This document shows, piece after piece, positions 54,993-63,878 of a stretch of 64,000 bases of DNA. Origin of the DNA: Sphingomonas kyeonggiensis. Its GTDB lineage: Bacteria > Pseudomonadota > Alphaproteobacteria > Sphingomonadales > Sphingomonadaceae. The notes beneath the pieces were generated by a model, which ran no database searches, had not been told where the DNA came from, and saw only the letters and a list, made by a program, of their open reading frames with translations. How positions within the stretch are numbered: position 1 is the stretch's first letter; each line of letters opens with the position of its first letter. Both the position numbers and the translations under genes were made by a program. Where the stretch lies: the NCBI RefSeq assembly GCF_030812785.1, contig NZ_JAUSTJ010000002.1, positions 1,426,001 to 1,490,000 on the forward strand, given 5' to 3'.

Positions 54993-56813
54993 ATGGACAC
55001 CACTCGCCGTCAGTTGCTGCTCGGCGCCGGCTCGACGCTCGCGCTCGCCGGTACCCCCGCCACGGCCCGCGCGTTGCTCGCGCAGAACGACGCGCCCGCC
55101 CAGGCGCTGATCGACCGGGTCGCCGAGCAAATGCTGCGCGACTATCCGGAGACGTCGACCACGCTCGGCATCGACAAGGACAAGCGCGCGAACCTCAAGC
55201 ACCAGCTGATGGACCGATCGCTGAAGGGCCAGGCAAAGATCGCCGCCAACCTGAAACAGACGCTGGCCGATATCGCAAAGCTCGACCTGAACGCGCTGAG
55301 CCCGGCGATGCGCACCCATATCGATGTGATCCAGGCGAGCTTCTCCAACGCGTTGAAGGGCTTCGCCTTCGGCTATGGCGACGTCCCGACCGGCGGCTGG
55401 CGCAACACGCCCTATGTGGTGGTGCAGAATGTCGGCGCGTTCCTCGATACGCCGCGCATGCTTGACAGCGACCACCAGATCGCGACGCCGGAGGATGGCG
55501 AGGCCTATCTCGACCGGCTGGAAAGCTATGCCGAGCAGGTGGACGGCGAGACCGAGCGGCTGAAGATCGCGGCGCGCAAGGGCGTGATCGCCCCTGACTT
55601 CCTGCTCGACAAGTGCCTGAAGCAGATCAGGCTCGCCCGCAGCGGCAATCCGGCCGGCTGGGGCGTGGTGACCTCGGTCGCCAACCGCACCGCCGGAATG
55701 AACGGCGATTTCGGCGAGCGCGCCTGGTTGCTCGCCAAGGACAAGCTCACCCCTGCCCTGGACCGCCAGATCGCCGAGCTGGAGAAGCACCGCGCCCGCG
55801 CGACCAGCGATGCCGGCGTGTGGAAGTTCAAGGATGGCGATGCCTATTACGCCTGGGCGCTGAGCGCGGGCACGACGACGACGATGACGCCTGACGAGGT
55901 CCACAAGATGGGCCTCGATCAGCTGGCCAGGATCCAGTCCGAGATGGACGCGATCCTCAAGAAGGAAGGCTATTCGCAGGGCTCGGTCGGCGCGCGGATG
56001 GAAGCGCTGGCCAAGGACCCGCGCTTCGCCTTCGCCGAGAGCGATGCGGGCCGCGCCGAGATCATCAAGTTCATGCAGGACCGCATCGCCGACATCCGCG
56101 GGCGGATGCCGCAGGCGTTCCACACGCTGGTGAAGGGCAATGTCGAGGTACGCCGCCTGCCGCTTGAGGAGGAGCCGGGGGCACCCGGCGCCTATGGCGG
56201 CGCGGGATCGATCGACGGAACGGTGCCGGGCAAGGTCTGGCTCAACCTGCGCACCACCAGCCTGCACACCCGCTTCAGCGTGCCCGACCTCGCCTATCAC
56301 GAGGGCATTCCGGGCCATGTCTGGCAGGGCGAATATGCCAACCGCATGCCGCTGATCCGCAGCATCCTGGCGTTCAACGCCTATTCGGAAGGCTGGGCGC
56401 TCTATGCCGAGCAGCTGGCCGACGACCTGGGCGTCTATGCCGAGAACCCGGCGGAGAAGCTCGGCTATCTCCAGTCGCTGGGCTTCCGCGCCTGCCGGCT
56501 GGTGGTCGATACCGGGCTGCACGCCAAGCGCTGGACACGCCAGCAGGCGATCGAGTGGTTCGTCACCGCCAACGGCTCCTCGGTCGAGGAAGTCTCGGGC
56601 GAGGTCGACCGCTATTGCTCCTGGCCGGGCCAGGCCTGCGGCTACAAGGTGGGGCATAGCGAGATCAACCGGCTGCGCGACCACGCCAAAGCGGCGCTGG
56701 GCGACCGCTATGACTTCCGCGCGTTCAATGACGCGGTGGTGCTGGGCGGCAATGTGCCGATGACCGTGCTGGGGCATGTGATCGACCGGCACATCGCGGA
56801 GCGCAAGGCGTGA
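54993..56813 (+). CDS. DUF885 family protein, Tat-exported putative metallopeptidase
   Basis: A 606-residue protein. The N-terminus TTRRQLLLGAGSTLALAG is a twin-arginine export signal, so it is folded before reaching the periplasm. DUF885 proteins resemble M32/M3-like metallopeptidases; here PDLAYHEGIPGHVWQGEY (near residues 433-443) gives HEGIPGH, and NAYSEGWALYAEQLADDLG supplies the third zinc-ligand Glu. Peptides or amides are likely substrates. CGAGGA lies before the ATG. The next two genes overlap it in series (GTGA, ATGA), forming a tight three-gene unit. Confidence 0.87.
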   Translation: MDTTRRQLLLGAGSTLALAGTPATARALLAQNDAPAQALIDRVAEQMLRDYPETSTTLGIDKDKRANLKHQLMDRSLKGQAKIAANLKQTLADIAKLDLNALSPAMRTHIDVIQASFSNALKGFAFGYGDVPTGGWRNTPYVVVQNVGAFLDTPRMLDSDHQIATPEDGEAYLDRLESYAEQVDGETERLKIAARKGVIAPDFLLDKCLKQIRLARSGNPAGWGVVTSVANRTAGMNGDFGERAWLLAKDKLTPALDRQIAELEKHRARATSDAGVWKFKDGDAYYAWALSAGTTTTMTPDEVHKMGLDQLARIQSEMDAILKKEGYSQGSVGARMEALAKDPRFAFAESDAGRAEIIKFMQDRIADIRGRMPQAFHTLVKGNVEVRRLPLEEEPGAPGAYGGAGSIDGTVPGKVWLNLRTTSLHTRFSVPDLAYHEGIPGHVWQGEYANRMPLIRSILAFNAYSEGWALYAEQLADDLGVYAENPAEKLGYLQSLGFRACRLVVDTGLHAKRWTRQQAIEWFVTANGSSVEEVSGEVDRYCSWPGQACGYKVGHSEINRLRDHAKAALGDRYDFRAFNDAVVLGGNVPMTVLGHVIDRHIAERKA

Positions 56814-57133
56814 TCCTGCGGCGCTGGCGCGGCGTGATCCGCACCGCGGAGCGCGATGCCTATCGCGACTATATCGCGGCGACCGGCGGCACCGACTATA
56901 CCGCGACGCCGGGCAATCTCGGATTCCAGATGCTGTTCCGCGACCTGGGCGACGGCACCACCGAAGTGACGACGCTGAGCTGGTGGAAGAGCCTGGACGA
57001 CATTCGCGGCTTTGCCGGGGACGATATCGCGATCGCGCGCTACTATCCGGAGGACGATCGCTACCTGCTCGAACGGCCGCTGCACGTCGAGCATCACGAC
57101 GTGGTGGCGGACAGTATCCTCTCGTCCGAATGA
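56810..57133 (+). CDS. Small ferredoxin-fold (ABM-like) protein of unknown function
   Basis: A 107-residue cytosolic protein resembling antibiotic-biosynthesis-monooxygenase folds: RRWRGVIRTAERDAYRDYIA opens with a beta-alpha unit, GFQMLFRDLGDGTTEVTTLS and WWKSLDDIRGFAGDDIAIAR follow, with the closing HVEHHDVVAD. It starts with GTG overlapping the DUF885 stop by four bases, so it is coupled to it. Function unknown; heme or small-ligand binding is possible. Confidence 0.75.
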   Translation: MILRRWRGVIRTAERDAYRDYIAATGGTDYTATPGNLGFQMLFRDLGDGTTEVTTLSWWKSLDDIRGFAGDDIAIARYYPEDDRYLLERPLHVEHHDVVADSILSSE

Positions 57134-57492
57134 CCTGGCGCCCGCGTTACGCACTGGCCGCCGCCTTGCTGTTGGCGGTGGAGGTGGCGATCGCGCTGTT
57201 CGTGCGCGATCGTTTCGTCCGGCCCTATCTGGGCGACGTGCTGGCGGTGATGCTGGTCTATTGCGGGCTGCGCGCGGTGCTGCCGTTTCGGGCGCTGCCG
57301 GCGGCGTTGCTGGCCTTCGCGATCGGGGCGGTGATCGAGTTCGGCCAGGCGATCCATGTGCTCGACCTGCTCGGTGTGCACAATCGGGTGGCACGCGTGG
57401 TGCTGGGCGGGAGCTTCGAATGGCTCGACTTCGTCGCCTATGCGGCGGGGGCTGTGGCGGCGCTGATAGTTGAGCGGTTCATTCAACCATAA
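57130..57492 (+). CDS. DUF2809 membrane protein
   Basis: A 120-residue membrane protein with four hydrophobic segments. FVRDRFVRPYLGDVLAVMLV and FAIGAVIEFGQAIHVLDLLG match the DUF2809 pattern (RPYLGD-V-V--Y). It overlaps the preceding gene as ATGA, closing a DUF885-ABM-DUF2809 unit. Its role is unknown. Confidence 0.82.
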   Translation: MTWRPRYALAAALLLAVEVAIALFVRDRFVRPYLGDVLAVMLVYCGLRAVLPFRALPAALLAFAIGAVIEFGQAIHVLDLLGVHNRVARVVLGGSFEWLDFVAYAAGAVAALIVERFIQP

Positions 57493-57493
57493 T

Positions 57494-57574
57494 CGTCACC
57501 CCCGCGAAGGCGGGGATCCAGAGCCACGGACACTGACGCCTGCAACCCTGGATCCCCGCCTGCGCGGGGATGAC
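57494..57574. repeat. REP-like inverted pair (GGATCCAGG subtype)
   Basis: GTCACCCCCGCGAAGGCGGG with GATCCAGAG, and the reverse arm CTGGATCCCCGCCTGCGCGG ending GGATGAC. It is a close relative of the pair at 54893-54973, so this three-gene unit is flanked by the same subtype at both ends. Confidence 0.85.
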
Positions 57575-57584
57575 GGAAAATGGC

Positions 57585-57905
57585 TTACTGTTTCCCGCCG
57601 AGCAGGCCCGAGGCGAGGCCGCCGATCTGGCCAAGCACGCCCGCGCCATCGCCCTTGAGCAGATCGGCGAAATGACCGAGCGAGCCTTCGCCGCCGATAT
57701 GGCCGATGATCTCCTGGAGCTTGTCCACCGGCAGGCCGGTCGCCGAGGACGCGCCTTCGGCGGTGTCGACGTCCATCGGGTGGAACTTGGCGAGCGCCTG
57801 CACGGCCTGCTCGACATGCTCGGGCGAGAGACCGACCTTGGCCGCGAGATTGGCGATGTCCGCGTTCTGCGTGACCTGGCCGAGGATACCGTCGAGAATG
57901 CTCAT
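57585..57905 (-). CDS. Small DUF937/YidB-like protein
   Basis: A 106-residue cytosolic protein. MSILDGILGQVTQNADIANL, KVGLSPEHVEQAVQALAKF and LPVDKLQEIIGHIGGEGSLG, followed by a Gly-rich FADLLKGDGAGVLGQIGGLA tail, resemble the DUF937/YidB group of helical proteins; the exact family is uncertain. The ATG has AGGAGCAG in front. It is convergent with the DUF2809 gene across a REP pair. Confidence 0.7.
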   Translation of the reverse strand: MSILDGILGQVTQNADIANLAAKVGLSPEHVEQAVQALAKFHPMDVDTAEGASSATGLPVDKLQEIIGHIGGEGSLGHFADLLKGDGAGVLGQIGGLASGLLGGKQ

Positions 57906-57964
57906 GAATCTGCTCCTGTTACGATGGGTTCGGAACGGGAGCGTATCTAGCACATCCGCATGGC

Positions 57965-58414
57965 TCAGCCCAACGGCAACGGTGCCCGGTCCGGCGGAAC
58001 GAAGCCCCGGCGCGCCGGGACGGAGAAGAGCCGCTCGCGGCTGTAGAAACCGAGCGGCCAGTCGCGCCGGCCCATGGGCGATGCGAGCAACGCGTTGACG
58101 CGCTGGGTGAGCCCGGTTTCCTCGGTCTGCGACAGGAACAGGCGCACGCCGGCGACATAGGCCCGCGTGATCGTGTCGTGATAGCCGCCCTTGTCGTCGT
58201 TCACCCCGCCGACGCTTTCGTTGAAACGGGAGATCAGGCCGGCGATCTCGGCGTCGACATCCACATCGGGCCGCTCGGCGAGCAGATAGAGGCAGGCGGC
58301 GAGATGCGCCTCGTGGGTCCACTCCTCCCTGGCGAGCGAACAGGCGAGCAGGCCTTCGCCGAGATGGACGATCTCGGCGTCGGTAGCGAACAGTCTTGGC
58401 GAGAACTCGGTCAT
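57965..58414 (-). CDS. Protein of unknown function, 149 residues
   Basis: A small protein without a signal peptide. EEWTHEAHLAACLYLLAERP has a WTHxxHL helix, and GYHDTITRAYVAGVRLFLSQ and RRDWPLGFYSRERLFSVPAR follow. The conserved His pair suggests metal or cofactor binding, but I do not recognise the family. GGAGCC lies upstream of the ATG. It ends 59 bases from the DUF937-like start and may share a transcript with it. The pckA stop is 38 bases from its start. Confidence 0.6.
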   Translation of the reverse strand: MTEFSPRLFATDAEIVHLGEGLLACSLAREEWTHEAHLAACLYLLAERPDVDVDAEIAGLISRFNESVGGVNDDKGGYHDTITRAYVAGVRLFLSQTEETGLTQRVNALLASPMGRRDWPLGFYSRERLFSVPARRGFVPPDRAPLPLG

Positions 58415-58452
58415 CGATCGGGCTCCTGTCGCCCGATCGATGACCGGGCCGG

Positions 58453-60066
58453 TTAGGCGGTAGCTGTCACTTGCGGTGCGGCCTCGCGGACGCCTTGATC
58501 CACATGATCCGCGAATTGGGCGAAGTTCTCGACGAACTGGTCGACCAGGCGGCCGGCAGTCGCGTCGTAATCCGCCTTGTTGTTCCAGGTCGCGCGCGGA
58601 TCGAGGATCGCGCTGTCGACGCCGTTGACCGCGACGGGGACCATGAAGCCGAAATTCGGATCCTTGCGGAACTCGGCCTGGGCCAGGCTGCCGTCGAGCG
58701 CGGCGTTGAGCAGCGCGCGCGTCACCCGGATCGGCATGCGCTTGATGCCGGGATCGGTGGCGCGGCCGCCGCTCCAGCCCGTGTTGACCAGCCAGCAATC
58801 CACTCCGCCCTTCGCGATCCGCTCCTTGAGCAGATTGCCGTACACCGCCGGATGACGCGGCATGAAGGCGGCGCCGAAGCAGGTGGAGAAGGTCGCCTCG
58901 GGCTCGGTCACGCCGATCTCGGTGCCGGCCACCTTGGCGGTGTAGCCCGAGAGGAAGTGGTACATCGCCTGGTCCGGCGTCAGCTTGGCGATCGGCGGCA
59001 TCACCCCGAAGGCGTCCGCGGTCAGGAAGATGATGTTGCGCGGGACCGGGCCGAGGTTGCGCTCGGAGGTGTTGGGGATGAAGTCGATCGGATAGGCACC
59101 GCGGCTATTCTCGGCCAGGCTGTTGTCCGCCAGGTCGAGCGTGCGGCTCTCCTCGTCCATCACGACATTCTCGAGCACCGTGCCGAAGCGCCTGGTGGTC
59201 GCGAAGATCTCCGGCTCGGCCTCGGCCGACAGGTTGATCATCTTGGCGTAGCAGCCGCCCTCGAAATTGAAGACGGCGGTGTCCGACCAGCCATGCTCGT
59301 CATCGCCGATCAGCGTGCGGCTGGCATCGGCCGAGAGCGTGGTCTTGCCGGTGCCCGACAGGCCGAAGAACACCGCGGTGTCGCCTTCGGGACCGATATT
59401 GGCCGAGCAGTGCATCGGCATAATGCCGTCGACCGGCAGCAGATAGTTGAGCAGCCCGAAGACGCTCTTCTTCATCTCGCCGGCATAGGCGGTGCCGCCG
59501 ATCAGGATCAGCTTCTCGGTGAAGCTGACCGCGATCACCGTCTCGCTGCGGCAGCCATGGCGCTCGGGATCGGCGCGGAAGCTCGGCAGGTCGATGATCG
59601 TGTATTCGGGCACGAAGCCGGCCAGCTCGGCACCCTCGGGGCGGACGAGCATCGTGCGGATGAACAGGTTGTGCCAGGCCAGCTCGTTGATCACGCGGAC
59701 GTTCACGCGGTGCTCGGGCTGCGAGCCGCCGTACAGGTCCTGCACGAACAGCGTGTCGCGGTTCGCCAGCTCGGCGAGGAAATCGGCCTTGAGCGCCGCG
59801 AAATGCGCCGGGCTTATCTCCTTGTTGACCTTGCCCCACCAGACGCTGTCCTCGGTCGTCGCGTCGCGGACGATGAACTTGTCCTTGGCGCTGCGGCCGG
59901 TGTGCTTGCCGGTGGTGACGACCAGCGGGCCGTCCTTGGCCAGCTTGCCCTCGCCGCGGGTCACGGCCTGCTCGACGAGCTGGGCGGTTTCGAGGTTCCA
60001 GAAAATATCGGCGCCCGTCCCGATGCCCATCGCATCGAGACCATGGCGCGGCATGCGCTCGGTCAA
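58453..60066 (-). CDS. pckA: Phosphoenolpyruvate carboxykinase (ATP)
   Basis: A 537-residue enzyme converting oxaloacetate and ATP to PEP, the entry to gluconeogenesis. The P-loop [20 protein letters not shown] lies near residue 235, with [20 protein letters not shown] near the N-terminus, [20 protein letters not shown] with the metal-binding Lys, and [10 protein letters not shown]. The TTG at 60066 has GGAGG at the best distance; a GTG six codons earlier and an ATG four codons later are alternatives. It is divergent from chvI, and in rhizobia pckA is a known ChvI-linked neighbour, so shared control is plausible. A GCAATA dyad lies upstream. Confidence 0.95.
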   Translation of the reverse strand: MTERMPRHGLDAMGIGTGADIFWNLETAQLVEQAVTRGEGKLAKDGPLVVTTGKHTGRSAKDKFIVRDATTEDSVWWGKVNKEISPAHFAALKADFLAELANRDTLFVQDLYGGSQPEHRVNVRVINELAWHNLFIRTMLVRPEGAELAGFVPEYTIIDLPSFRADPERHGCRSETVIAVSFTEKLILIGGTAYAGEMKKSVFGLLNYLLPVDGIMPMHCSANIGPEGDTAVFFGLSGTGKTTLSADASRTLIGDDEHGWSDTAVFNFEGGCYAKMINLSAEAEPEIFATTRRFGTVLENVVMDEESRTLDLADNSLAENSRGAYPIDFIPNTSERNLGPVPRNIIFLTADAFGVMPPIAKLTPDQAMYHFLSGYTAKVAGTEIGVTEPEATFSTCFGAAFMPRHPAVYGNLLKERIAKGGVDCWLVNTGWSGGRATDPGIKRMPIRVTRALLNAALDGSLAQAEFRKDPNFGFMVPVAVNGVDSAILDPRATWNNKADYDATAGRLVDQFVENFAQFADHVDQGVREAAPQVTATA

Positions 60067-60126
60067 ATTAGCCTCCGTCTCCACACACCCTTTGGGGTGT
60101 CCTTGCCCGGGCTGTTCTCGCCCAGT

Positions 60127-60139
60127 GCAATATTATTGC
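60127..60139. promoter_or_regulatory. Palindrome between pckA and chvI
   Basis: GCAATATTATTGC is a perfect dyad of six bases around one centre base, 61 bases upstream of the pckA start in the divergent gap with chvI. It stands out as AT-rich in GC-rich surroundings and may be an operator. Confidence 0.4.
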
Positions 60140-60256
60140 GTGGCCATAGGCCCGCGCCGGAAACAGGGTCAACCCGAGTAAACGTTGTCAGCCGATTGAG
60201 CGGCAAAGAAGTTTCGGTTACGCCGTCCAATCAATGGTTCCGAGTGCCCCAAACGC

Positions 60257-60964
60257 ATGACCGCTACGATCGCGCTGGTCGATGACGACCGCAATATCCT
60301 GACCTCCGTCTCGATCGCCCTGCAGACCGAGGGTTTCCTGACGCGAGTCTATTCCGATGGCGAAAGCGCGCTGAAGGCGCTGATCGACAATCCGCCCGAC
60401 CTGGCGGTGCTCGACATCAAGATGCCGAAGATGGACGGGCTCGAACTGCTGCGGAAGCTGCGGGAGAAGAGCACGATCCCGGTGATCTTCCTGACCAGCA
60501 AGGACGACGAGCTGGACGAGGCGCTGGGCCTGGCGATGGGCGCGGACGATTATATCGCCAAGCCCTTCTCTCAGCGTCTTCTCATCGCCCGCATCCGCGC
60601 GATCCTGCGCCGTACCGAGGCGGCCCAGCCCAGCACCGAGGGCGGCGAGGAAGTCACTGCCGAAGCGCTGGAGCGCGGCCGGCTGACCATGGACCCGGCG
60701 CGCCATCGCGTGACCTGGAACGGCACCAACGTGACGCTCACCGTCACCGAGTTCCTGATCCTCGAGACGCTGGCGCAGCGCCCGGGGATCGTGAAGACCC
60801 GCAACCAGCTGATGGATGCCGCCTATCAGGACGACATCTATGTCGACGACCGAACGATCGACAGCCACATCAAGCGCGTCCGCCGCAAATTCCGGCAAGT
60901 CGATTCGGAATTCGATGCTATCGAGACGCTCTATGGCGCGGGCTACCGGTTCTCGGACGAGTAA
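60257..60964 (+). CDS. chvI: Response regulator ChvI
   Basis: A 235-residue OmpR-family regulator of the acid and envelope response. The receiver has the Asp9-Asp11 cluster and phospho-acceptor Asp53 in [20 protein letters not shown], Thr in [20 protein letters not shown] (the DELDEAL segment marks ChvI) and Lys in YIAKPFSQR. The winged helix ends [20 protein letters not shown]. The kinase gene overlaps its end by 32 bases. In other alphaproteobacteria ChvI with ChvG controls exopolysaccharide, outer membrane and central carbon genes. Confidence 0.95.
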   Translation: MTATIALVDDDRNILTSVSIALQTEGFLTRVYSDGESALKALIDNPPDLAVLDIKMPKMDGLELLRKLREKSTIPVIFLTSKDDELDEALGLAMGADDYIAKPFSQRLLIARIRAILRRTEAAQPSTEGGEEVTAEALERGRLTMDPARHRVTWNGTNVTLTVTEFLILETLAQRPGIVKTRNQLMDAAYQDDIYVDDRTIDSHIKRVRRKFRQVDSEFDAIETLYGAGYRFSDE

Positions 60965-62513
60965 GGACGAGCGCGACCTCGCGCTCAAATGGTCCAATCG
61001 CGTCAGCCTGACGCCGCGAATCCTCGCGGTGAACATCGTCGCGCTCGCCTTGCTGGGCGGCGGCTTCTCCTATCTCGACTCGTTCCGCAGCCGGATCGTC
61101 GACAGCCGGGTGGAGCAGGCGAGCCGCGAAGTGCGGCTGATCGCCCAGGCGCTAGCCTCGACCAAGGACGAGAAGCGCCGCGACCTGCTGGTGCTCAGCC
61201 TGGCGCGCGACACCGGCACGCGGATCCGGCTGTTCGACGAGAAGGGCAAGCTGCTCGCCGACAGCAAGGTGCTGGGCCTGCGCAACGTGGTGTTGCGCGA
61301 TCCGGACAAGGATCCCTGGGGGATCGAGGCGGCGCGCATCCTCGATGCGGTGATCGACACCGTGGCGGGCGCCGACCGCGCCCCGCTCTACCGCGAGCGG
61401 GCCGCCGACCAGGGACTCGACTGGCCCGATGTGCGCACCGCCGTCTCGGCGCACGGCACGCCGGCGACGGTGTGGCGCGCGCCCGATCGCACCCCGGTGA
61501 TCACCGCCGCCGCGCCGATCACCGAGCTGGGCGTGGTGATGACCACGGTCAACGCCCGCGACATCACCCAGACGGTGCGCGCCGAGCGCTTCCGGCTGGG
61601 CATGGTGCTGCTGTTCGTCTCGGTCTTCTCGATCCTGCTCTCGCTGTTCCTCGCCCGGACGATCGTGCGGCCGCTGCGCCTGCTCGCCCGCGCGGCGATC
61701 CGGGTGCGGCTGGGCCGTGCCCGCGAAGTGGTGGTCCCGCGCCTGCCCGACCGCAGCGACGAGATCGGCCTGCTCGCCCGCGCGCTCTCCGACATGACCC
61801 AGGCGCTGCGCGCGCGGATCGACGCGACCGAGGCCTTTGCTGCGGACGTGACCCACGAGCTGAAGAACCCTCTCGCCTCGCTCCGCTCCGCCGTCGATGG
61901 GATGGCGGCGGTGAAGAAGAAGGAACACCGCGACCAGCTGCTCGAGATCGTCCGCGACGACGTGCTGCGGCTCGACCGGCTGATCACCGACATCTCCGAG
62001 GCCTCGCGCCTCGACGCGCAGCTGAGCCGCGCCACCTTCGAGCCGGTCGATATCGGGGCGATGATCCAGGCGCTGCTCGACCAGCGCGAGGCGCGCGGCA
62101 TTTCGAACGGCATCCGCATCGCCTTCGATCGCAGCGCCCATGTCGAACTCACTGTCCTGGGCGAAGGCGCGCGGCTGGAGCGGGTGTTCGAGAACCTTAT
62201 CGAGAACGCCATCTCCTTCTCGCCGCCCAAGGGGCTGATCGCGATCTCGGCGGCCAGCGACGAGGAATATCTGACGATCCGCGTCGAGGACGAGGGCCCC
62301 GGCGTGCCCGAGGAGGCGCGCGAGAACATCTTCCGCCGCTTCCACTCGGTGCGCCCACAGGACGAGGCGTTCGGCCAGCACTCCGGCCTGGGGCTTGCCA
62401 TCGCCCGCACGATCGTTGAGGGCCACCAGGGGAGCATTTCAGTCGAATCGCGGGAGGATCGATTGAGCGGGGCACGATTCGTCGTTCGTCTGCCACTGGC
62501 GGGACGCAACTAA
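60933..62513 (+). CDS. chvG: Sensor histidine kinase ChvG
   Basis: A 526-residue membrane kinase, partner of ChvI. The first helix is [20 protein letters not shown], and a periplasmic sensor domain follows to about residue 220. The second helix is [20 protein letters not shown], then a HAMP region. His lies in [20 protein letters not shown] near residue 308; the ATP domain has [21 protein letters not shown] and [13 protein letters not shown]. The ATG at 60933 overlaps chvI; a later start is possible. hprK follows without a gap, an order kept in many alphaproteobacteria. Confidence 0.94.
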   Translation: MARATGSRTSKDERDLALKWSNRVSLTPRILAVNIVALALLGGGFSYLDSFRSRIVDSRVEQASREVRLIAQALASTKDEKRRDLLVLSLARDTGTRIRLFDEKGKLLADSKVLGLRNVVLRDPDKDPWGIEAARILDAVIDTVAGADRAPLYRERAADQGLDWPDVRTAVSAHGTPATVWRAPDRTPVITAAAPITELGVVMTTVNARDITQTVRAERFRLGMVLLFVSVFSILLSLFLARTIVRPLRLLARAAIRVRLGRAREVVVPRLPDRSDEIGLLARALSDMTQALRARIDATEAFAADVTHELKNPLASLRSAVDGMAAVKKKEHRDQLLEIVRDDVLRLDRLITDISEASRLDAQLSRATFEPVDIGAMIQALLDQREARGISNGIRIAFDRSAHVELTVLGEGARLERVFENLIENAISFSPPKGLIAISAASDEEYLTIRVEDEGPGVPEEARENIFRRFHSVRPQDEAFGQHSGLGLAIARTIVEGHQGSISVESREDRLSGARFVVRLPLAGRN

Positions 62514-62942
62514 ATGGCTGAGCTGTCTTCGGAATCCATTCTGGCCGCCTGTGTGGCGATCGATGGGAAAGGCGTGTTGATCGAGGCGCGCGACGATGCG
62601 CAGCGCACCGATCTGCTGCTCCGGCTGCTCGATCGCGGCGCCACCCTGGTGGTCGATGCCCGCACCGTCTGCGTGCGGCGGAGCAAGACGCTGTGCGCCA
62701 CGGTGCCGGCGGGCACCGGCGGGCGGGTCGATGTCCGAGGTATCGGCGCGGTGGAGATGCCCAACCTCGACGAGGCGCCCGTCGCGCTGGCCGTGGTGGT
62801 GCTGGACGACGTGCCGCGCCTGCCCGAGGACCGCCGTACGCGCCGCATCGCGGGTGTCGAAATCCCGGTGCTGGCGCTCGGCCCCTCCGAGCCCGCCGCT
62901 CCCATCAAGGTCGAATATGCGCTAAAGGCCTTCGCACGATGA
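62514..62942 (+). CDS. hprK: HPr kinase/phosphorylase C-terminal-like protein, P-loop degenerate
   Basis: A 142-residue protein in the place of the short alphaproteobacterial HprK, which phosphorylates HPr on Ser. The frame of the family is clear: ILAACVAIDGKGVLIE, DLLLRLLDRGATLVV and VDVRGIGAVEMPN. The P-loop GPSGSGKS is replaced at the same length by ARDDAQRT (residues 25-32), and the following DD is DAR. ATP binding should therefore be lost. It starts directly after chvG and overlaps rapZ by four bases, and the frame is intact, so it is kept as a protein, perhaps with a binding role. Confidence 0.75.
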   Translation: MAELSSESILAACVAIDGKGVLIEARDDAQRTDLLLRLLDRGATLVVDARTVCVRRSKTLCATVPAGTGGRVDVRGIGAVEMPNLDEAPVALAVVVLDDVPRLPEDRRTRRIAGVEIPVLALGPSEPAAPIKVEYALKAFAR

Positions 62943-63877
62943 GCAAGGCGCGGCCCAAGCAGATCCTGCTCGTCACCGGCATGTCCGGCGCGGGCAAGTC
63001 CACGGTCCTTCGAACGCTCGAGGATTTGGGCTGGGAAGTCGTCGACAACCTGCCGCTGCTGCTGCTCAACCGCCTGCTCGACACCGCGCCCTCCGAGGGG
63101 CTGGACGTGGATGACGACCGGCCGCTGGCGATCGGCATCGGCACCCTGACGCGCGGCTTCGACCCCGAAAGCATCGTCCGCCGCATCAAGAAGCTGCGCG
63201 AGGATCATGGCCATGACGTCGGCACACTGTTCCTCGAATGCTCGGGCGCCGAGCTGGAGCGCCGCTATTCGGAGACGCGCCGCCGCCATCCGCTCGCCCA
63301 GGATCGTCCGGCATGGGACGGGATCGCCCATGAACGCGAGCTGCTGACTCCGCTGCGCCGCTGGGCGAATCGGCTGATCGACACGACGGACCTGAGCTCG
63401 AACGAGCTGGCCCAGCAGATTCGCGCGACCTTCTCGGGCGAAGGCCTGGGCGAGACGGTGATCTCGGTGGTCTCCTTCGGCTTCGCCCGCGGGCTGCCGC
63501 GCGACGCCGACCTGGTGTTCGACATGCGGTTCCTGCGCAACCCGCACTGGGTGCCGGAACTGCGGCCGGGGACCGGCAAGGACGCCGATGTCTCCGCCTA
63601 TATCGCCGCGGACCCTGCCTATCCCGAGGCGATGGCGCAGATCGAGTCGCTGCTGCTGCTGCTGCTCCCGCGCTACCAGGCGGAGGGGAAGGCCTATGTT
63701 ACGATAGCGTTCGGATGCACCGGAGGCCGCCACCGGTCGGTTCATGTCGCCGAACGGATGGCCGCCCGGTTGCGCGCCGCGGGTTTTTCGCCCACGGTGG
63801 CGCATCGTGATACCAAGACCGCGCCGCAGGACTCGCTGGAGGGGGCCCCGGTGACCACGGCAGGGGGCGGAGTTTGA
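62939..63877 (+). CDS. rapZ: RNase adapter protein RapZ
   Basis: A 312-residue nucleotide-binding protein with Walker A GMSGAGKS at residues 14-21, KKLREDHGHDVGTLFLECSG, RRRHPLAQDRP, FGFARGLPRDADLVFDMRFL and the C-terminal FGCTGGRHRSVHVAERMAAR. In E. coli RapZ controls glucosamine-6-phosphate synthase through small RNA decay; in alphaproteobacteria its role is less known. It overlaps hprK (ATGA) and lies before the EIIA gene, as usual for this cluster. Confidence 0.95.
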   Translation: MSKARPKQILLVTGMSGAGKSTVLRTLEDLGWEVVDNLPLLLLNRLLDTAPSEGLDVDDDRPLAIGIGTLTRGFDPESIVRRIKKLREDHGHDVGTLFLECSGAELERRYSETRRRHPLAQDRPAWDGIAHERELLTPLRRWANRLIDTTDLSSNELAQQIRATFSGEGLGETVISVVSFGFARGLPRDADLVFDMRFLRNPHWVPELRPGTGKDADVSAYIAADPAYPEAMAQIESLLLLLLPRYQAEGKAYVTIAFGCTGGRHRSVHVAERMAARLRAAGFSPTVAHRDTKTAPQDSLEGAPVTTAGGGV

Positions 63878-63878
63878 G

